A stretch of DNA of 64,000 nt. Origin: Azorinus chamasolen (Eukaryota > Mollusca > Bivalvia > Cardiida > Solecurtidae). Numbering within the stretch: position 1 is the stretch's first letter; every line of letters starts with the position of its first letter. The position numbers and the translations under genes were made by a program. This document shows, in pieces, positions 1-11,899 of the stretch. The stretch spans positions 78,037,349-78,101,348 of the forward strand of contig OY755243.1 of assembly GCA_963576725.1 (NCBI GenBank). Direction: 5' to 3'. The notes beneath the pieces are model-generated. The model made no database searches, was not told where the DNA came from, and worked only from the letters and a program-made list of their open reading frames with translations.

Positions 1-760
1 CACTCGATAGTTTTCGTTTAAGGTCGGCATATTCCGTCGTCCGCTAGAGGACACTTGCATTAGTAGGCGTAGCTTTACGAACCACGTGACAAGTCCTTAT
101 ATAAGCAGCAGTTTCGCTCAAATCTGGGAGAATGCTGAATATCTCCGTCAGTGCAACATCGGCTCTACACTGAGTAAAAGGGTTCTCTGATCTGGCATTG
201 ACTGTATTGACTGGGAACTTTGGGTACTTAAGACGTGGGTAATTTCCTTATCCTCTCTCGGGAGCCTCGCTTCATTGAGAGGTCGGAATAAAGCCTGCGT
301 CGTGCAGTCCGGGTTGTTGGCAGTATAGTCTCCCGTTAGATAGGCCTAGGCTAGATATACCTAGAAGGGCTAGACAGGTCTAGGCTAGATATACCTAGAA
401 GGGCTAGACAGGTCTAGGCTAGATAGGTCTAGGCTAGATATACCTAGAATGGCTAGATAGGTCTAGGCTAGATAGGCCTAGACTAGATATACCTAGACGA
501 GTTAGAGTCGAGGAAGCCTCGCTTTATTGGCTCTGCTTAAATAGGTAGACTTGTAAAAGTGTATAGCTTCACGCTCACACTACCCCTTTGTATATATTGA
601 TTGACAGTTGTGTGTTTTAATCATTAGTTTGTTCATTTAGTTTTAGTTTGTTCGCATATATATATATTACTACAATATTTTATGTTACTAATCAACCGGA
701 CAGGTAGTCCCCAAAGGAAAATTTATATATAACTCGTTCATTAGCCCGGCACACGTTACA
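1..760. mobile_element. End of an LTR-like element running off the left edge
   Basis: No coding region is visible here. The segment stops abruptly at 760 (ends ...ACGTTACA), where the 170-bp satellite monomer found in two other places in the window resumes in mid-unit at 761, so this is foreign DNA inserted into that array. It has a TATA-like TTATATAA near 96, an AATAAA near 286 and a terminal CA, as expected of an LTR. The other LTR and any coding region would lie left of the window. Superfamily unknown; it could also be another kind of element. Confidence 0.4.
335..497. repeat. Minisatellite of CTAGG-rich units
   Basis: About four to five degenerate copies of a unit built from TAGGTCTAGGCTAGATATAC and CTAGAAGGGCTAGACAGG lie in tandem. 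The repeat is rich in CTAG and lies inside the LTR-like segment. No function is apparent. Confidence 0.75.
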
Positions 761-1796
761 CATGCAAATAGTTTGTCCGCTGTTTTCTGGGAAAACTATT
801 TGAGAGATATTAATGAATCTTCACACAAATGTTTAATGCATCAAGATCTGAAACTGAATTGATTCTGAGGATCATTTGATTTTTCGTTTCAGAGTTATGG
901 CCCTTGTCCTTAAAAAGTAATGCAAATACATGCAAATAGTTTGTCCGCTGTTTTCTGGGAAAACTATTTGAGAGATATTAATGAAACTTCACAAAAATGT
1001 TTAATGCATCAAGATCTGATGCTGAGTCGATTTTGAGGTTTATTTGATTTGTGATTTCGGAGTTATGACCCTTTTACTTAAAAAAAATAATGCAAATATA
1101 TGCATATAGTTTGTCCGCTGTTTTCTGGCAAAACTGTTTGACAGATATTAATGAAACTTCATTCACATGTTTAATGCATCAAGACCTGAAGCTAATTCGA
1201 TTCTGAGGATCATTTGATTTGTTGTTTCGGAGTTATGGCCCTTGCACTTAAAAAAATAATTCAAATCTATGCAAATAAGAGGATGGCCATAACTTGTTCA
1301 TTGGAAATGATATTTACTTCAATTTTTTTATATGGTTAAACATTAATGTGAATTTTCACATATATTGCGGGGGTTTTGATATGTTATTTTTTTCTAAAGT
1401 TATGGTCCTTGAACTTTGTGTGTTCGTTGCTTTGTTTGTCGTCAACTTTTAGTTTGTCTGTTGTTTTCTGGAAAAAACTATTAAAATGATATAAATGAAA
1501 CTTAACACAAATGTTTTAAGCAACAAAATTTGAAGCTGAGTTTATTTTGAGGTTCATTCAGTTTGTCTTTACAGAGTTATGGCCGTTGCACTTTACAAAA
1601 ATCTGCAAAAATGAGAATTAGCTGTAACTTTTTTATTTAAGATATTCACTTCATTTTTTTTAAAAAAATAGTATAACCTTAATATGGAAATCAAGATCTG
1701 AAGCACAGATTAGAAAATGTCGACACTTATAAGGCATGTTGAATCAGAGAAAGTTTGCAAGTGGGCGTATTATGTACCGTATTCGGTACTCTTGTT
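761..1796. repeat. Hairpin-type satellite element, family A (5'-truncated)
   Basis: Tandem monomers of roughly 165-175 bp, each opening with ATGCAAATAGTTTGTCCGCT and holding the box GAGTTATGGCCCTT. The array decays rightwards and ends in GGTACTCTTGTT, the same end as the complete family members at 18765 and 48374. The hairpin head of the family (ATACGCCCACC...GGTGGTCGTAT) is missing because the LTR-like segment interrupts it. The architecture resembles pearl-type or tandem-repeat-bearing MITEs described in bivalves (family knowledge; the match is by structure only). Confidence 0.7.
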
Positions 1797-1864
1797 CAGG
1801 GTGTTTTGGCTCCTTGACTATTCAACAATTCAGATAAATTGACAAGCACTTGTGTTTTGGCTTA

Positions 1865-2089
1865 TTAACCCTTTCTTGTGCTATGTTTATTCCAAAGTTC
1901 AATACCTTCTGAATATTCATGGGCAAAATAGTTATAATAAAATGTGTAAGGTGGAACATTGTAGCATTTTAAAAAGTAAAGAAGCATATCTTTCAAATTC
2001 CATAAGCAAACAGAGCAGACCCTGATCAGATGGATCTGGGTCTGCTCTGTTTGCAAATGCGTGAAAAGGCGTTTGAGGGAAAGGGTTAA
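1865..2089. mobile_element. piggyBac-like MITE with central palindrome
   Basis: Bounded by TTAA on both sides, with terminal inverted repeats CCCTTTC...GAAAGGG. A near-perfect palindrome at 2006-2054 pairs GCAAACAGAGCAGACC with its complement and centres on TGATCAGATGGATCTG. TTAA target duplication with CCC/GGG ends is the hallmark of piggyBac superfamily elements (established). There is no coding capacity. Copy 2 is at 50391-50607. Confidence 0.65.
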
Positions 2090-3025
2090 ACGTTCCATTA
2101 ATACAATCCCATTTTTCTTGCCTTTGCAAACAGAATAGACCCTGATCAGAGTGGTCGCCTCTGATTGCAAATGAAGTTATGCTAAATCTTGGTAAAATTT
2201 GTACCAATACCAAAACATCCTTAGTACATATCCCATTACAAAAGTTCAGCTTAATAAATATATATTCTTACAAGAATCTGCAACAGGGAAAGGGTTAATC
2301 ACTCACTCACTCATTGACCATAATTTACGAATGACACTAGGTCTATGGATGAACATGGACGGTTATGTCCCATTGAACTTCACTATAATTAAAAGTGTCC
2401 CTAGATTGTCCAAATACTTCACAAATACTTGACACCTAAAAAGGCTATTTATCAAACCCTATGTCAATGATTATGTATGTAATTGATTGTCCATACAATA
2501 GATGCGTATTTTCAAAAACATCATAAAAGCGGGTATTTGTTGTATTGGGTATCTTCATTATTATGAAGATTGTCAATTTGAACTTATATCGAAAAATGCC
2601 CATATGATACAAAATAAATCGTTTTCATCGATATTTTTTGCTGTTTGCTGTACAACAAATTATCATCTGCCTACTTCAAACAGTTGTGAAACTAAAATGC
2701 ATCCTGAATGACAACTACTACATTGTTGAATAGCAACAAATGTTTGATAACAAACACATGCAAGTTTTGTCTTCTTCAGCATTTATTCAATTGATTTTCT
2801 TGTTGTATAAACTTACTTCTTTATAGCATATAAACAAATGATTTATATAATTTTTAGGCATTTTTAAAGATGTTGCAAGTAGAAGCTTTGATATTGAGGT
2901 ATATCCCTTTGTAATATTTATTTAGGTATTGTATATAATTATATAATGGATACAGATCCTACAAGGATAGAATTGGGATTTTACAAACATGGTAGACCTA
3001 GATCAAGATCTCATAAGCTATTTAT

Positions 3026-3275
3026 TTAACCTTTCCCTGTTCTATGTTTATTCCAAAGTTCATTACCTACTGGATTGTCATTGCCAAAATAGTTATAATA
3101 CAATATGGACGGTGGAACATTGTGGCCATTTCAGAAAGTAAAGAAACAGATCTTTCAATTTCCATTAGCAAACAAAGCAGACCCTGATCAGACGGCTCCT
3201 ATAGGAGCTGTCTGATCTGGGTCTACTCTGTTTGCAAAATGTGTGAAAAAGCATTTATATGAAGGAAAGGGTTAA
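3026..3275. mobile_element. piggyBac-like MITE with central palindrome
   Basis: Starts TTAACCTTTCCCTG and ends GGAAAGGGTTAA. The palindrome at about 3166-3238 pairs the arm GCAAACAAAGCAGACCCTGA with its complement around TCCTATAGGA. It is the same family as 1865-2089 and has a copy 2 counterpart at 51955-52205. Confidence 0.65.
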
Positions 3276-3392
3276 ATATCACTATTTGACTCTTATTGGT
3301 ATCCTAAGTATTCAATCACCTAGTCTTTGGCCGTCTCATTTGGCATTATTTAGATAACTTTACACTAGACTAACATAGTTGCAGATTAATAG

Positions 3393-3540
3393 AATCAAGC
3401 ATGGGTTTTGTTAAAGATGGGGATTTCTATACCCGAGGTTGGTCTGTTCCAGTCGGAAATGAGCTTTAGTGAGTTTCCGACAGGAACAGACCAACCGAGG
3501 GTATAGAAACCCCCGGCTTTAACAAAGTCCATGCTTGATT
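3393..3540. mobile_element. Long palindromic MITE (about 148 bp)
   Basis: Almost the whole element is one inverted repeat: AATCAAGCATGG at the left end pairs with CCATGCTTGATT at the right. The arms continue inward through CCCGAGGTTGGTCTGTTCC and its complement around a short centre at about 3460. The copy 2 version at 52314-52433 has lost part of the right arm. It could form a cruciform or snap-back RNA; no gene is present. Confidence 0.75.
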
Positions 3541-4197
3541 ATTTTTCTCGCCTAAAACCTAGTAAATTAACGAATTTTGTGAAGTACTACTTTGCATTGC
3601 GTAATACGACTTCCATATCTAATAGCAACAAACTGCAGCATAACTTTAGGCGTGACACCAAAATGACATAATTTGTTATGACAACCACAAATGTTACTTT
3701 TTGGCATAAAATATAAATGACTGAGTGACTACAAAACAACGTCTTCGGTTATTTAAATAGGCATTTAAAGTGTTTCATAAGGTTGTTGCCTATAGAAATG
3801 TTGCTATAATTCTGTAAGAGTTCCTTCCCTTGTATTTATTTTACCCAATCACGGGTATGAATACACCAGACAAGGGGTGTTCCAGATAAGGATTTCTAAA
3901 ACGGCTATTTTTAGTAACTCAGCTTACCTAGCACGTCTGAGAAGCGAGAGAGTGTGGATCCCTGATTAAACTTCTCCTTCAAAAGCAGTTAAATCTGGGT
4001 CTGCACTATTTGCCTGAGTTTGTCCAAGTTATTATGGTAATTAGAATGCTATGGAAATATTTTCTGTACTTCTGCCAAACCTTATTGTTGTTTTGCTAAT
4101 TAGAATTGCATTAGCACTTCGATTCTAATAAATACCAAGAAAAATAAGAGATTTAGATAGATAATTACTCCAGTTTTTCTACATCACTGTTTTTTCT

Positions 4198-4434
4198 CTA
4201 TAACTCATGCCCTCATAGGCTATTTTTAGATCCAACTTCTTTGAATAAATCTACCGAAAAGGAGCATTTACTAGAAAAAAGGAAAATTTTAGAATTATCT
4301 AGTTTGCAAACCATTGTAATAAATAGAGCATTTGCTCCTATGGAGCAAATGCTCTATTTATCACAATGGTTTCAAAAAGTGACTGTTACAGAGGCATGGA
4401 AAGGCATATTTATGGAGGAAAGGCTTAAAGCATA
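4198..4434. mobile_element. MITE with GAGCATTTGCTCC palindrome
   Basis: About 235 bp. The centre (4308-4372) is a long palindrome in which AACCATTGTAATAAATAGAG pairs with CTCTATTTATCACAATGGTT around GCTCCTATGGAGC. Flanks CCCTCATAGGC and GGAGGAAAGGCTTAA match a second piggyBac-like MITE family whose best-preserved member is 38667-38893. The open frame across it (64 codons) recurs in copy 2 only because the DNA is duplicated. Confidence 0.6.
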
Positions 4435-4533
4435 GATACACCTTTTAACATCTTTGCAAACAGAGTAAATCCAGATCAGATTGTTCCTACAGGAGCCTTT
4501 TGATCAGGGTCTTCAATATTTGCTTATTATGTC

Positions 4534-6800
4534 TCCCCCCTTTAGGGAAGGGAGACATATTGATGTTGTGCTTTCTGTCTGTCTGTTAAAATTCTTGTGC
4601 AGCTAACTCCTCCTACACTATTAGAGGGATTTCCTTCAAATCAGGGTCTTCAATATTTGCTTATTATCACTCCCCCCCTTTAGGGGAGGGAGACATATTG
4701 ATGTTGTGCTTTCTGTCTGTCTGTCTGTCCCGTCTGTCCGTCTGTCTGTCTGTTAAAATTCTTGTGCAGCTAACTCCTCCTACACTATTAGAGGGATTTC
4801 CTTCAAAAGTTCACATATGAACCAGCTATATGTGAGGATGGTCATGTGGTTTGGAATTTTGGCTGCAACAATTTTGACAGAAATTATGGCCCTTTGTAGT
4901 TTTTATACGCCCGTTTGAAAAAACGGGACGTATTATGGAATGGCGCTGTCTGTCCGTCTGTCCGTCTGGTTGTCTGTCCGTCTGTAACATCTCTAACTCA
5001 AGTTCCGCTAGGTGGATCCTTCTCAAATTTAGCCACAATGTTTACCTAGACATGCTACAGTAGCCTGCCAAGTCCCGGTTTGTTTATCTAAGGTCAAGGT
5101 CACACAATTGGACTTAGAATTTGCGTTTAGCAAAAATGTTAACCGGTCTGTCTGTCTGTAACATCTCTAACTCAAGTTCCGCTTGGTGGATCCTTCCCAA
5201 ATTTGACCATAATGTTTATCTAGACATGCTACAGTAGCCTGCCAAGTCCCGGCTCATTTATCCAAGGTCAAGGTCGCTTAATTGGACTTAGAATTTGCGT
5301 TTAGCATTTGCGTTAAGCAAAAATGTTAACCTCAATTTATGTGGAACAAGTCCACTTATTTACATAACACTTTGTAATAAAGCTTTGAAACTTGGAACAC
5401 TTGTTCACCATCACAACCTTCACCTGTAGGCAAGAGTAAATAACTCTGTCAAGCATTTTGACTGAATTATGCCCCTTTTTAACTTGGAATTTTTGGTTAA
5501 GGCTTTGTTAAAGTCCATTTATTTACATAACCCTTTGAGATAAAGCTTTTAAACTTAGAACACTTGTTCACCGTCACAACCTTCACCTGTAGGCAAGAGA
5601 AAATAACTCTGTCCAACATTTTGACCGAATTATGCCCCTTTTTAACTTAGAATTTTTGGTAAGGCTTTGTTAAAGTCCATTTATTTACATAACCCTTTGA
5701 GATAAAGCTTTTAAACTTGGAACACGTGTTCACCATCACAATTTTAACCTGTAGACAAGAGTGCATAACTCTTTCAAGCATTTTGACAGAATCATTCCCC
5801 TTTTTAACTTAGAATTTATGGTTAAGGCTTTGTTAAAGTCCATTTATTTACATAACCCTTTGAGATAAAGCTTTTAACCTTGGAACACTTGTTCACCATC
5901 ACAAGCTTTACCTGTAGGCAAGAGTACATAACTCTGTCCAACATTTTGACAGAATTATGCCCCCTTTTAACTTAGAAATTTTGGTTAAAGTTTTGGTTAA
6001 AGTCCACTTATTTACATAACCCTTTTAGATTAAGCTTTTAAACTAGGAACACTTGCTCACCATCACAAGCTTCACCTGTAGGCAAGAGTACATAACGCTG
6101 TCTAACATTTTGACATAATTATGACGCTTTTTAGCTTGGAATTTTTGGTTAAGGGTTTGGTTAAAGTCCACTTATTCACATAATCCTTTCAGATAAAGCT
6201 TTTAAACTTGAAACATTTGTTCACCATCACAAGCTTCATCTTAAGCATTTAGACACAATTATGGCACTTTTTCATTTAGAATTTTTGGTTAAGGTTTTTT
6301 GTTAAAGTATGCCTATTTACAACCTTGAAACTTGGTCGCAAAATTGGACTTAGAATTTGAATTTAGCAAATACGTTAACCCCAGTTCATGTTGAACAAAA
6401 CCTCGACGGGCGTATATTGTGCCCACTGGCACTCTTGTTCCTTATATAGAATATATAGCGAAAAAATCTTGTGCAGCTAACTCCTCCTACACTATTTGAG
6501 GGATTTCATTCAAACGTTTACATAATTATGAACCAGCTACATGTGAGTATGTTCATGTGGTTTGGAATTTTGGCTGCAACAATTTAGACAGACGTTATGG
6601 TCCTTTGTAGTTTTTCCTTAGCGAAACAATCTTGTGCAGCTAACTCCTCCAACACTATTTTCCTTATATAGCAAATCTTGTGCTCCAACACTATTTTCCT
6701 TATATAGAATACATAGCGAAAAATCTTGTGCAGCTAACTCCTCGTACACTATTTGAGGGATTTACTTCAAACTTTTACTTATGAACCAGTTATATGCGAG
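4534..6800. mobile_element. Hairpin-headed element (GTCTCCCCCC family), interrupted
   Basis: Begins with the hairpin GTCTCCCCCCTTTAGGG / GGGAGACATATTG, seen twice at 4534 and about 4670, followed by a CTGT-rich stretch. Degenerate monomers follow with AATCTTGTGCAGCTAACTCC and the box TTATGGCCCTTTGTAG. It is split at 4904 by the nested element 4905-6429. Its right end is lost near 6800, whereas copy 2 (53420-54085) retains an end reading GGGAGACATCATGATATG. Confidence 0.6.
4905..6429. mobile_element. Nested 1.5 kb hairpin-headed tandem-repeat element
   Basis: Starts with the hairpin ATACGCCCGTTTGAAAAAAC / GGGACGTATTATGG and ends CACTCTTGTT. The body has about eight monomers of roughly 165 bp, marked by TTCACCATCACAA and the box AATTATGCCCCTTTTTAACT. 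Copy 2 has the uninterrupted sequence TAGTTTTTCCTTATATAG at 53657-53675, so this is a clean insertion with an observed empty site. Both edges are defined to within about two bases. Confidence 0.8.
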
Positions 6801-6981
6801 GACGGTCATACAGGAGCCGTCTGATCTGGGTCTATTCTATTTGCAAAGGTATAGAAAGGCTTATTTGTGGACTAAGGGGTTAAAATGCTTCCTTAGTCCC
6901 CACTCTTTGGAAAGTTTAGAAGATTTTCAAATTTCGTATGTGTGTTAAATGCTTCTCAAATGCTTTGCTATTGCTATTCAG

Positions 6982-7169
6982 GTTCTATAGCATCAGAGGA
7001 GAGTATGAAGGCGCTGGAGGGTTATCTGGACGACAAAGAACGAGTGGTCAAGGAGAGTTGTGAAGTTGCGCTGGACATCAGTGAATATGAACACAGTGAC
7101 AATTTCCAGTATGCAGATACTATGGCCAAATTAAAACAGGGAGAAAATGCTTTGACTAGCAACCGATGA
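6982..7169 (+). CDS. DOHH: DOHH terminal exon (deoxyhypusine hydroxylase)
   Basis: DOHH hydroxylates deoxyhypusine on eIF5A to give hypusine; it is a cytosolic HEAT-repeat di-iron enzyme. This 188-nt exon follows a pyrimidine-rich acceptor ending TATTCAG and opens with the last two bases of a split Gly codon. It encodes [17 protein letters not shown], then [13 protein letters not shown] and a short tail ending LTSNR before TGA. This matches the C-terminal end of animal DOHH, where [15 protein letters not shown] is conserved. The phase fits the donor at 47404 exactly, yet this exon lies 29 kb upstream of the other DOHH exons in the window. It therefore belongs to copy 1 of the duplicated segment; its own upstream exons would lie left of the window. 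No iron-ligand His-Glu motif falls in this exon. Confidence in identity is high; whether this copy is intact cannot be judged. Confidence 0.88.
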
Positions 7170-8281
7170 GGAGTTTTCTATTTTGTACAGAGAAAATGGG
7201 CGATTGCGGACAACTGTGATTCACACTAAGGACAGTTGACTGATTTATCAAACTGTTTGATTCCGTAACAGTTTGCTTCATAGAAATGCCTTCACATGCC
7301 TTTGCAAACAGAATAGACCCAGATCTGATGGCTTTTGTAGAAACTTATGAACTTATATAGAGCTGACACTATAATTTGTTTCTGATCCAAAATCCCTTGA
7401 ACATTATACATTATACATAATTCCCTCCTAGACCATTTTTAGACCCAGTCTTTTGAATAAATATACTGAAAAGGAGCATCTACTAGAGAGGAGGACAATT
7501 TTAGAATTGTGTAGTTTTGAAACCATTCGGATATATAGAGCATTTGCTCCTCTGGAGTAAATGATCTCTTTATCACAATATTTAAAAAAATGACTTACAG
7601 AGGCGCAAAAAGGCGTCAGTAGGAGGGAATGATTAAATCAATTCAAGAAGTGATCAATTCATGCAAGAAGGTTCATTAGAGAAAGGGTTTATAAAAGTCT
7701 GAATAGTAATGATCTAGTCAAACTCTCCACAATGGCCACTCAAAATAGGTCTTAATTCTGAATTGTAAAGACAGGGGGTAGCTTAATGCAGAAAGTTCCT
7801 TACAGTATAGGAGCATTTTGGATTACATTCATGTTGTAGAGAGCAGCCACCTACTTTAAACCCTTTACCTCATATGCTACTGAAAAGGAGTACATGTATT
7901 TAATAGAATAAAGGAAAATTTTAGAATTTGAGAGTTCTGCAGTTCTAAAACCATTGTGCTAAATAGAGCATTTGCTCCTATGGAGCAAATACTCTATTTA
8001 TCACAATGGTTTCAAAAAGTGATTTTTACAGAGGCGTCAAAAGGCATCAATGCGAGGGAATGTATTAAAGACAGATACCCATATTTAATAGTTTATGTAT
8101 TGGCACTTTCAGTGCAGGACACAAGTGACTAATGCCTTTTGCAAACAATGAAGACCCAGATGAGAGGGCTTCTGGAGGACTCATCTCATCTGGGTCTACA
8201 TCAGGGTCTACACTGTCTGTCATATTACACTTTTTTTTTAAAAAAACCCTTCAATATTCATAGTAAACTTGCCTTTTTTAT
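7170..8281. other. DOHH 3' flank with MITE fragments
   Basis: No further gene. It contains two members of the GAGCATTTGCTCC palindromic MITE family (about 7425-7640 and 7856-8068), a half palindrome GCAAACAGAATAGACCCAGA at about 7303, and another hairpin at 8140-8210 pairing GACCCAGATGAGAGG with its complement. No AATAAA was seen close to the DOHH stop. This whole stretch is absent from copy 2. Confidence 0.55.
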
Positions 8282-9429
8282 GTCTTCCCCCAATATTTAT
8301 ATGGGGGAGACATACTGTTGTTGTGAGAGTTCGTCACACTTTCTTGTCAGGACGATAACTCCTATATGCCTGATGCCAGTTGGTTGAAACTTCATATATT
8401 GAAAGAACATAATGAGAAGAAGTGTCATGCATAAGGTCCATAACTCCGGCTTAAATGATATTGGAGTTATTGCCCCTCGTACATTCTTGTCCAGACGATA
8501 ACTCCTATATTACTAATGCCATTGGATTGAAACTTTGTACATGACAAGAGCATAGTGAGAGGAAGTGTTAGACCCAAGGTTCGTAAATCTTGGCTTCAAT
8601 AATATTGGAGTTATTGTCCCTTGTACATTTTTTCACACTTTCTTGTCCGGACGATAACTCCTATATAGCTTATGCCATTGGATTGAAAATGTATACATGG
8701 AAAGAGCATGATGAGAGGAAATGTCATGGACAAGGTTCATAACTCTGGCTTCAATACCTTTGGAGTTATTGCCCTTTGTTACAATTATTTTGTCCGATCA
8801 ATAACTCCTGTTCTACTGATGCTATTGGAATGACATTTCATTTATGGAAAGAGCATAGTGAAAGGAAGTGTCTAGCACAAGGTCCATAACTCTGGCTTCA
8901 ATAATATTGGAGTTATTGCCCCTTGTAATTTTGTTCACACTTTCTTGTCCCGACGAAAACTGCTTTTTGGCTCATGCCATTTGATTGAAACGTCATACAT
9001 GGAAATAGCATAATGCGAGGAAGTGTCATGTACAAGGGCCATAACTCTGGCGTCAATACTTTTGGAGTTATAGCCCTTTGTTACATTGCTTTTGGCTGAT
9101 CAACATCTCCTATTCTACTGATGCTATTAGAATGCCATTTCATTTATGGAAAGAGAGTGATTAAAGGAAGTGTTACGCACAAGGCCCATAACTCTGGCAT
9201 CAGTAATTTTGGAGATATTTCCTGTTATCATTTGGTGTGGGAAGTATCATTCAAGTTCATTTCTATGGTATCAACATTTTTAAGTAATTTCCCTTCACAT
9301 ATTTTTGTTAGAGTTGTTTGTCTGTCTGTCTGTCACACATCTTGTCCGGTCCAGATTTCATGTACAGACTGTGACAATGTGTCGCAGTGTGTATGTGTTC
9401 CTGTGAGAATTCAGCATTGGAAGGGTTAA
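8282..9429. repeat. Hairpin-headed tandem-repeat element (GTCTTCCCCC family)
   Basis: Opens with the hairpin GTCTTCCCCCAATATTTATA / TGGGGGAGACATACTG. About six monomers of around 150-165 bp follow, each with CTTGTCCGGACGATAACTCC, ATTGGATTGAAACTTCAT and the box GGAGTTATTGCCCCTTGT. The copy 2 counterpart at 54329-55796 keeps a better end (GGGGAGACATCCGTTTTTGTG). Small open frames inside it are not genes. Confidence 0.7.
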
Positions 9430-9622
9430 AGGGTTACCAGAGAGAGGTTTTACTGTACATCAAAGAATGCTTATGTTCTTAATCAACATGGCTACTTGGA
9501 ATCTCCACTGGATGGAAATGCTTTGGTTGTTATGAATAAAATAGATTTAAACTATATTAGCTTTGTTTTGAATATACATGTATACATGTATGTTATTATA
9601 TTAGCCTTGATTTGATAGATCC

Positions 9623-9718
9623 CGGGTCAACTCGGCCTCGAGTAAACTCGGCCCCTGAGTCAAGTCGGCCTTGGGTCAAGTCGGCTGGGTCAACTCGGCC
9701 TGGATCAAGTCGGCCTGC
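9623..9718. repeat. Short minisatellite of GTCAACTCGGCC units
   Basis: Seven degenerate tandem copies of a 15-17 bp unit, GTCAACTCGGCCTGG / GTCAAGTCGGCC. The same array is present in copy 2 at 56003-56098. Confidence 0.75.
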
Positions 9719-10009
9719 AAATATTATTTCATAATTACATTTTTATGGTATATTCTTTATTTTGAATTAATTTAATAGTTTGTTTCCTAGAGATATCAGA
9801 TACCATAGGCGTAGCCAGGGTTTTAAAAATCATACGCACATCGAGGCACGAAGTGCCGAGCGGGGGAGAGTGTGCGAGCCCCCCCCCCATCCCGCCGGCG
9901 GGGGTTCGGGGGACCTCCCCCGGGAAAAATAGAAATTTAGATGTCAAATGGTGGACTGTGGCATGTCTTGGAAAATTCGATCTATTTTGGACAAAGTCTT
10001 GTTAACATA

Positions 10010-10893
10010 CGAGGTGATATCAAAAAGTTTTGAGCCTCGGGCATTTTTTTTCATTCAGATCTATTAATACTTTCACGCCTAGTGTGCATCAGTATGTTAA
10101 ATCTTGATTACATAACGGATTATCTTGATTATTGTAATCATTTAGTCACATCACCTCGATAAAGGGACATACCCCTAGTGAGATGGCAAAAAATGGAGAA
10201 AAAAACTGAGTACAGAGCGGTGATCAAGTTTTTAGTCCTGGAGGGTCAGTCTGCAAAACAGGTTGAAGATCGATTGATGGCTGTTAATAAGAGAGTCTTC
10301 CCCTTCTTCTGCAATTATCAAAGCCTGGTTGAAGGAATTCCAACGTGGCAGACAGGGAGTTTAGAGGATGACCCCCGGTCAGGACTGCCGACCACCAATA
10401 CCTGCCTTGAAAACATCGAGCTACTCATCGAACCCAGCCGAATGGGGATTATTATACCGACCTACTGAAGCAGGTGCACAATCCATCAAGGAAAAACGCT
10501 GGGGGAAATCCATGGTGGGACCCTGCTCCATCAGGACAACGCCCCAGTCCACACCAACTGAGTTGCGATGGAAGCTGTGCGCGAGTGTGGCTATGAACTT
10601 CTTCCTCACCACCCTACCCACCGGACCTAGCCCCCAGCGACTTCCCCCTCTTTTCGAGGCTGAAAAAATTCCTTCGAGGCCTTAGATTTGACGATGGCAA
10701 TGAGTTGAATGCTGCTGTGGAGGGTGGCTAGGGGACCAATATGCTGACTTCTCCGTGCAAATATTATTGATTGGCAAGCCAGGTTAAACACGTGTGTGGA
10801 GTTGGAAGGGGACTATGTCGAAAAATAAAGCAGTTGACTTCCAAATATTCAGCTCCTTCTATGTGAGGCTCAAAACTTTTTGATATCCCCTCG
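10010..10893 (+). mobile_element. Degenerate Tc1/mariner element
   Basis: 884 bp flanked by TA on both sides, with roughly 30-bp terminal inverted repeats: CGAGGTGATATCAAAAAGTT on the left and AACTTTTTGATATCCCCTCG on the right. Remnants of a mariner transposase lie between them. Mariner elements of about 1.3 kb move by cut and paste into TA (established). This copy is internally deleted and frame-broken, so it cannot make an active transposase. Confidence 0.85.
10193..10755 (+). pseudogene. Broken mariner transposase
   Basis: The N-terminal part reads EYRAVIKFLVLEGQSAKQ, a mariner helix-turn-helix start, and continues to a degenerate EDDPRSGLPTT (compare the GRP(S/T)T linker). After frame changes and a missing middle, the catalytic-core signature HQDNAPVHT appears near 10530-10560. 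A C-terminal stretch FDDGNELNAAVEG follows near 10690. The middle, including the first catalytic Asp region, is deleted, and stops and shifts break the rest. It is a fossil nested inside the 9804-15066 insertion. Confidence 0.75.
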
Positions 10894-11899
10894 TATACCC
10901 CTTTTCATTGGAAGTTCATGATGTTTCGGAAATGAATAAATCTACATTTAAGTGCCTTGTTTCAATTCGAATGCACAATCCAACCTCGTCATCATCCACA
11001 CATTTGTAAGTTACATTAAAGAATATTTCATATGATGTTTGGATAATACTTAATGTGTAAATTAACTGTATGGATCTCCCAGGAGGTCTCGTCAGGCGGT
11101 GATGAGCTATAGAGGCGCGACCCAACCCCTCAGTGGTTCAAATCGTGTACTAAGTACAGAGAACCGTCAACGTCTAGGAATCTGACATCCTAAGTCTGCT
11201 TTTGATATCGAGAGTTCCTATATCTAGAAAACGTACTCCAAGAGAACCTTAAACCCTTTCAGAAGCATAAGAAGAAGAGGCATGAGTGACTGAAAGTTTG
11301 CTTTGAAAATCGTCACATGTTGACGATTTCGTCGTCTCAGAGGAACTTTGATTTGTTCATGTTTCTATTGAATATTTTATCACTTTCGTCTCTGTCTGAG
11401 AGGTATACTTTTTCAAGACTTTGAACATGGTGGCTTTTCCTAGTATTTGGCGAATGTTTCTTTTCATTGCCGATCCTGAGATAACGACGACTAGATTTAT
11501 TTGGATCTAGATCTTTAGATCTAGGGTAGATACTTTTTTCTTTCAAAGTGGTTGCGCATATAGATCTAATACTGTTGAAGTTTAAATTTCTACATCAATT
11601 GATCTACTCCTGTAAGCGATGATCTACAGTTATATTACTTTTAAGCATATCTTAATCTGGATATGTAGGATCTAAGTAATGCTAGATCTCATTAAATTTA
11701 AATCTAAATGAAAGCAGGAGTAGATCTGGATCTTTGAAATAAAAACTCAAAATGAAACAAAACACCGACATGTAATAGTGTGCAATTGAACCTACATGTG
11801 ACTTACAGTAAGATCTAGGTTCGCTGCTGTTTAACTTTCTACGAATAGATCTCCACTTAGTTAAATGTTTTGAAATTTGAGCTGTCAGTGTAGGAACTT

